Source of the DNA: Apostichopus japonicus
Taxonomy: Eukaryota; Echinodermata; Holothuroidea; Aspidochirotida; Stichopodidae
Assembly: GCF_037975245.1 (NCBI RefSeq)
Contig: NC_092568.1
Location: 14,409,501 to 14,473,500 of the forward strand
DNA: 64,000 bases
Direction: 5' to 3'
Shown: positions 63,701 through 64,000 of the stretch, in pieces
Layout: each line of letters starts with the position of its first letter
Numbering within the stretch: position 1 is the stretch's first letter
Program-made: the position numbers and the translations under genes
Notes under the pieces: model-generated
The model's input: only the letters and a program-made list of their open reading frames with translations
Database searches by the model: none
What the model was told of the DNA's origin: nothing

Positions 63701-64000
63701 ATTCATCGGTATCGTAAATTCGATTGATGGGTACCGCAAAATAGATTGATCGGTATCGCACATTCGATTTTTCGGTACCGCACATTCGATTTATCGGTTA
63801 CGCACATTCAATTGATCGGTCCCGCAAAATCGATTTATCGGTACCACACATTAGATTTATCGATACCGCACATTAGCTTTATCGGTACCGCACATTCGAT
63901 TCATCGGTATCGCACATTCGATTAATGGGTATCGTAAATTCGATTTATCGGTACCGCAGATTCTATAAATCGGTATCGTAAATTCAATTAATCGTTATCG
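60781..64000 (-). repeat. Dispersed copy of 51,471-55,745 lacking one 1,055-bp copy
   Basis: From 60,781 to 62,822 the offset to the source is 9,310 bp. From 62,823 to the window end it is 8,255 bp. The difference is exactly 1,055, so this block carries one copy where 52,458-54,567 carries two. Confidence 0.85.

Larger units (their letters stand above)
45003..64000 (-). repeat. 22-bp satellite, right arm (inverted orientation), continues past the window
   Basis: About 860 units read on the plus strand as CGGTACCGCAC + ATTCGATTTAT. The reverse complement equals the left-arm unit except for one base: GATAAATCG instead of GATCAATCG. Minority units with 'gattgatcgg' keep the left-arm base. In this arm the plus strand has no stop in the consensus and the minus strand has TAA. 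Plus frames read a 22-residue repeat with H-I-R-F-I-G and Y-R-Y-R-T-F-D-L-S-V motifs, up to 236 codons long, always broken. No gene is supported. Confidence 0.98.

Noticed and set aside
27544-64000. Dozens of plus-strand open frames (60-241 codons) as protein-coding genes
   Set aside because: They are the automatic result of a stop-free 22-bp unit with length 3n+1. They overlap in all three frames, start at arbitrary unit ATGs and end at random substitutions or indels.
27623-64000. CENP-B box in the satellite unit
   Set aside because: ATTCGATTGATCGGTA matches TTCG and the central A, but the CGGG block is shifted and incomplete, so the 17-bp box is not met.
27623-64000. Insulator-type CGATA clusters as functional sites
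   Set aside because: CGATA occurs in most right-arm units, but the factor that binds it is known from flies and nothing ties this DNA to that lineage.

Overview
This window is animal nuclear DNA, not bacterial or viral. There are no long open genes outside tandem repeats. The few coding pieces are short exons with GT/AG borders. The transposon fauna (a TTAA-flanked element with a THAP remnant, hAT-type miniature elements, a tRNA-derived SINE, Ty3-type integrase debris, LINE-tail fragments) fits a marine invertebrate, perhaps an echinoderm-like deuterostome. That assignment is inference from repeat style only.

Layout. From 1 to 27,350 lies ordinary low-gene DNA full of repeats. A diverged ~400-bp tandem repeat (60-2,080) is split by a hAT-type miniature element. 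A SINE with a long TATG tail sits at 3,217-3,677. At 4,106-6,945 an inverted copy of a 1.4-kb TTAA element has inserted into the middle of another copy of itself; each copy keeps the ruins of a THAP finger. Plus-strand exons at 2,602, 8,077, 13,352 and 14,029 include the 3' end of one gene ending in a Myb/SANT-like domain. Further on are two clusters of a ~145-bp tandem repeat carrying nuclear-receptor-like AGGTCA direct repeats, an inverted pair of purine-tract elements, and one exon of an integrase-like gene on the minus strand. Just before the satellite is a nest of transposon fragments ending in a Ty3-type integrase scrap and a degenerate 20-bp dyad-symmetric minisatellite.

From about 27,623 to the window end (36 kb, over half the window) everything is one 22-bp satellite. 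It forms two arms of opposite orientation that meet at about 45,003. The arms differ at one diagnostic base of the 22-bp unit (C in the left arm, A in the right arm, read in the same orientation). Each arm contains multi-kilobase, nearly identical tandem and dispersed duplications, so the array is turning over quickly, unless some copies are assembly artefacts.

The many plus-strand reading frames in the satellite come from a unit length of 22 (one more than a multiple of three) and a consensus with no stop on one strand. I do not annotate them as genes. The most unusual facts are the inverted two-arm satellite, the way its diagnostic base swaps the stop-free strand in step with the inversion, the likely progenitor 20-mer at its edge, and the self-inserted transposon. 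I found no multi-gene system.
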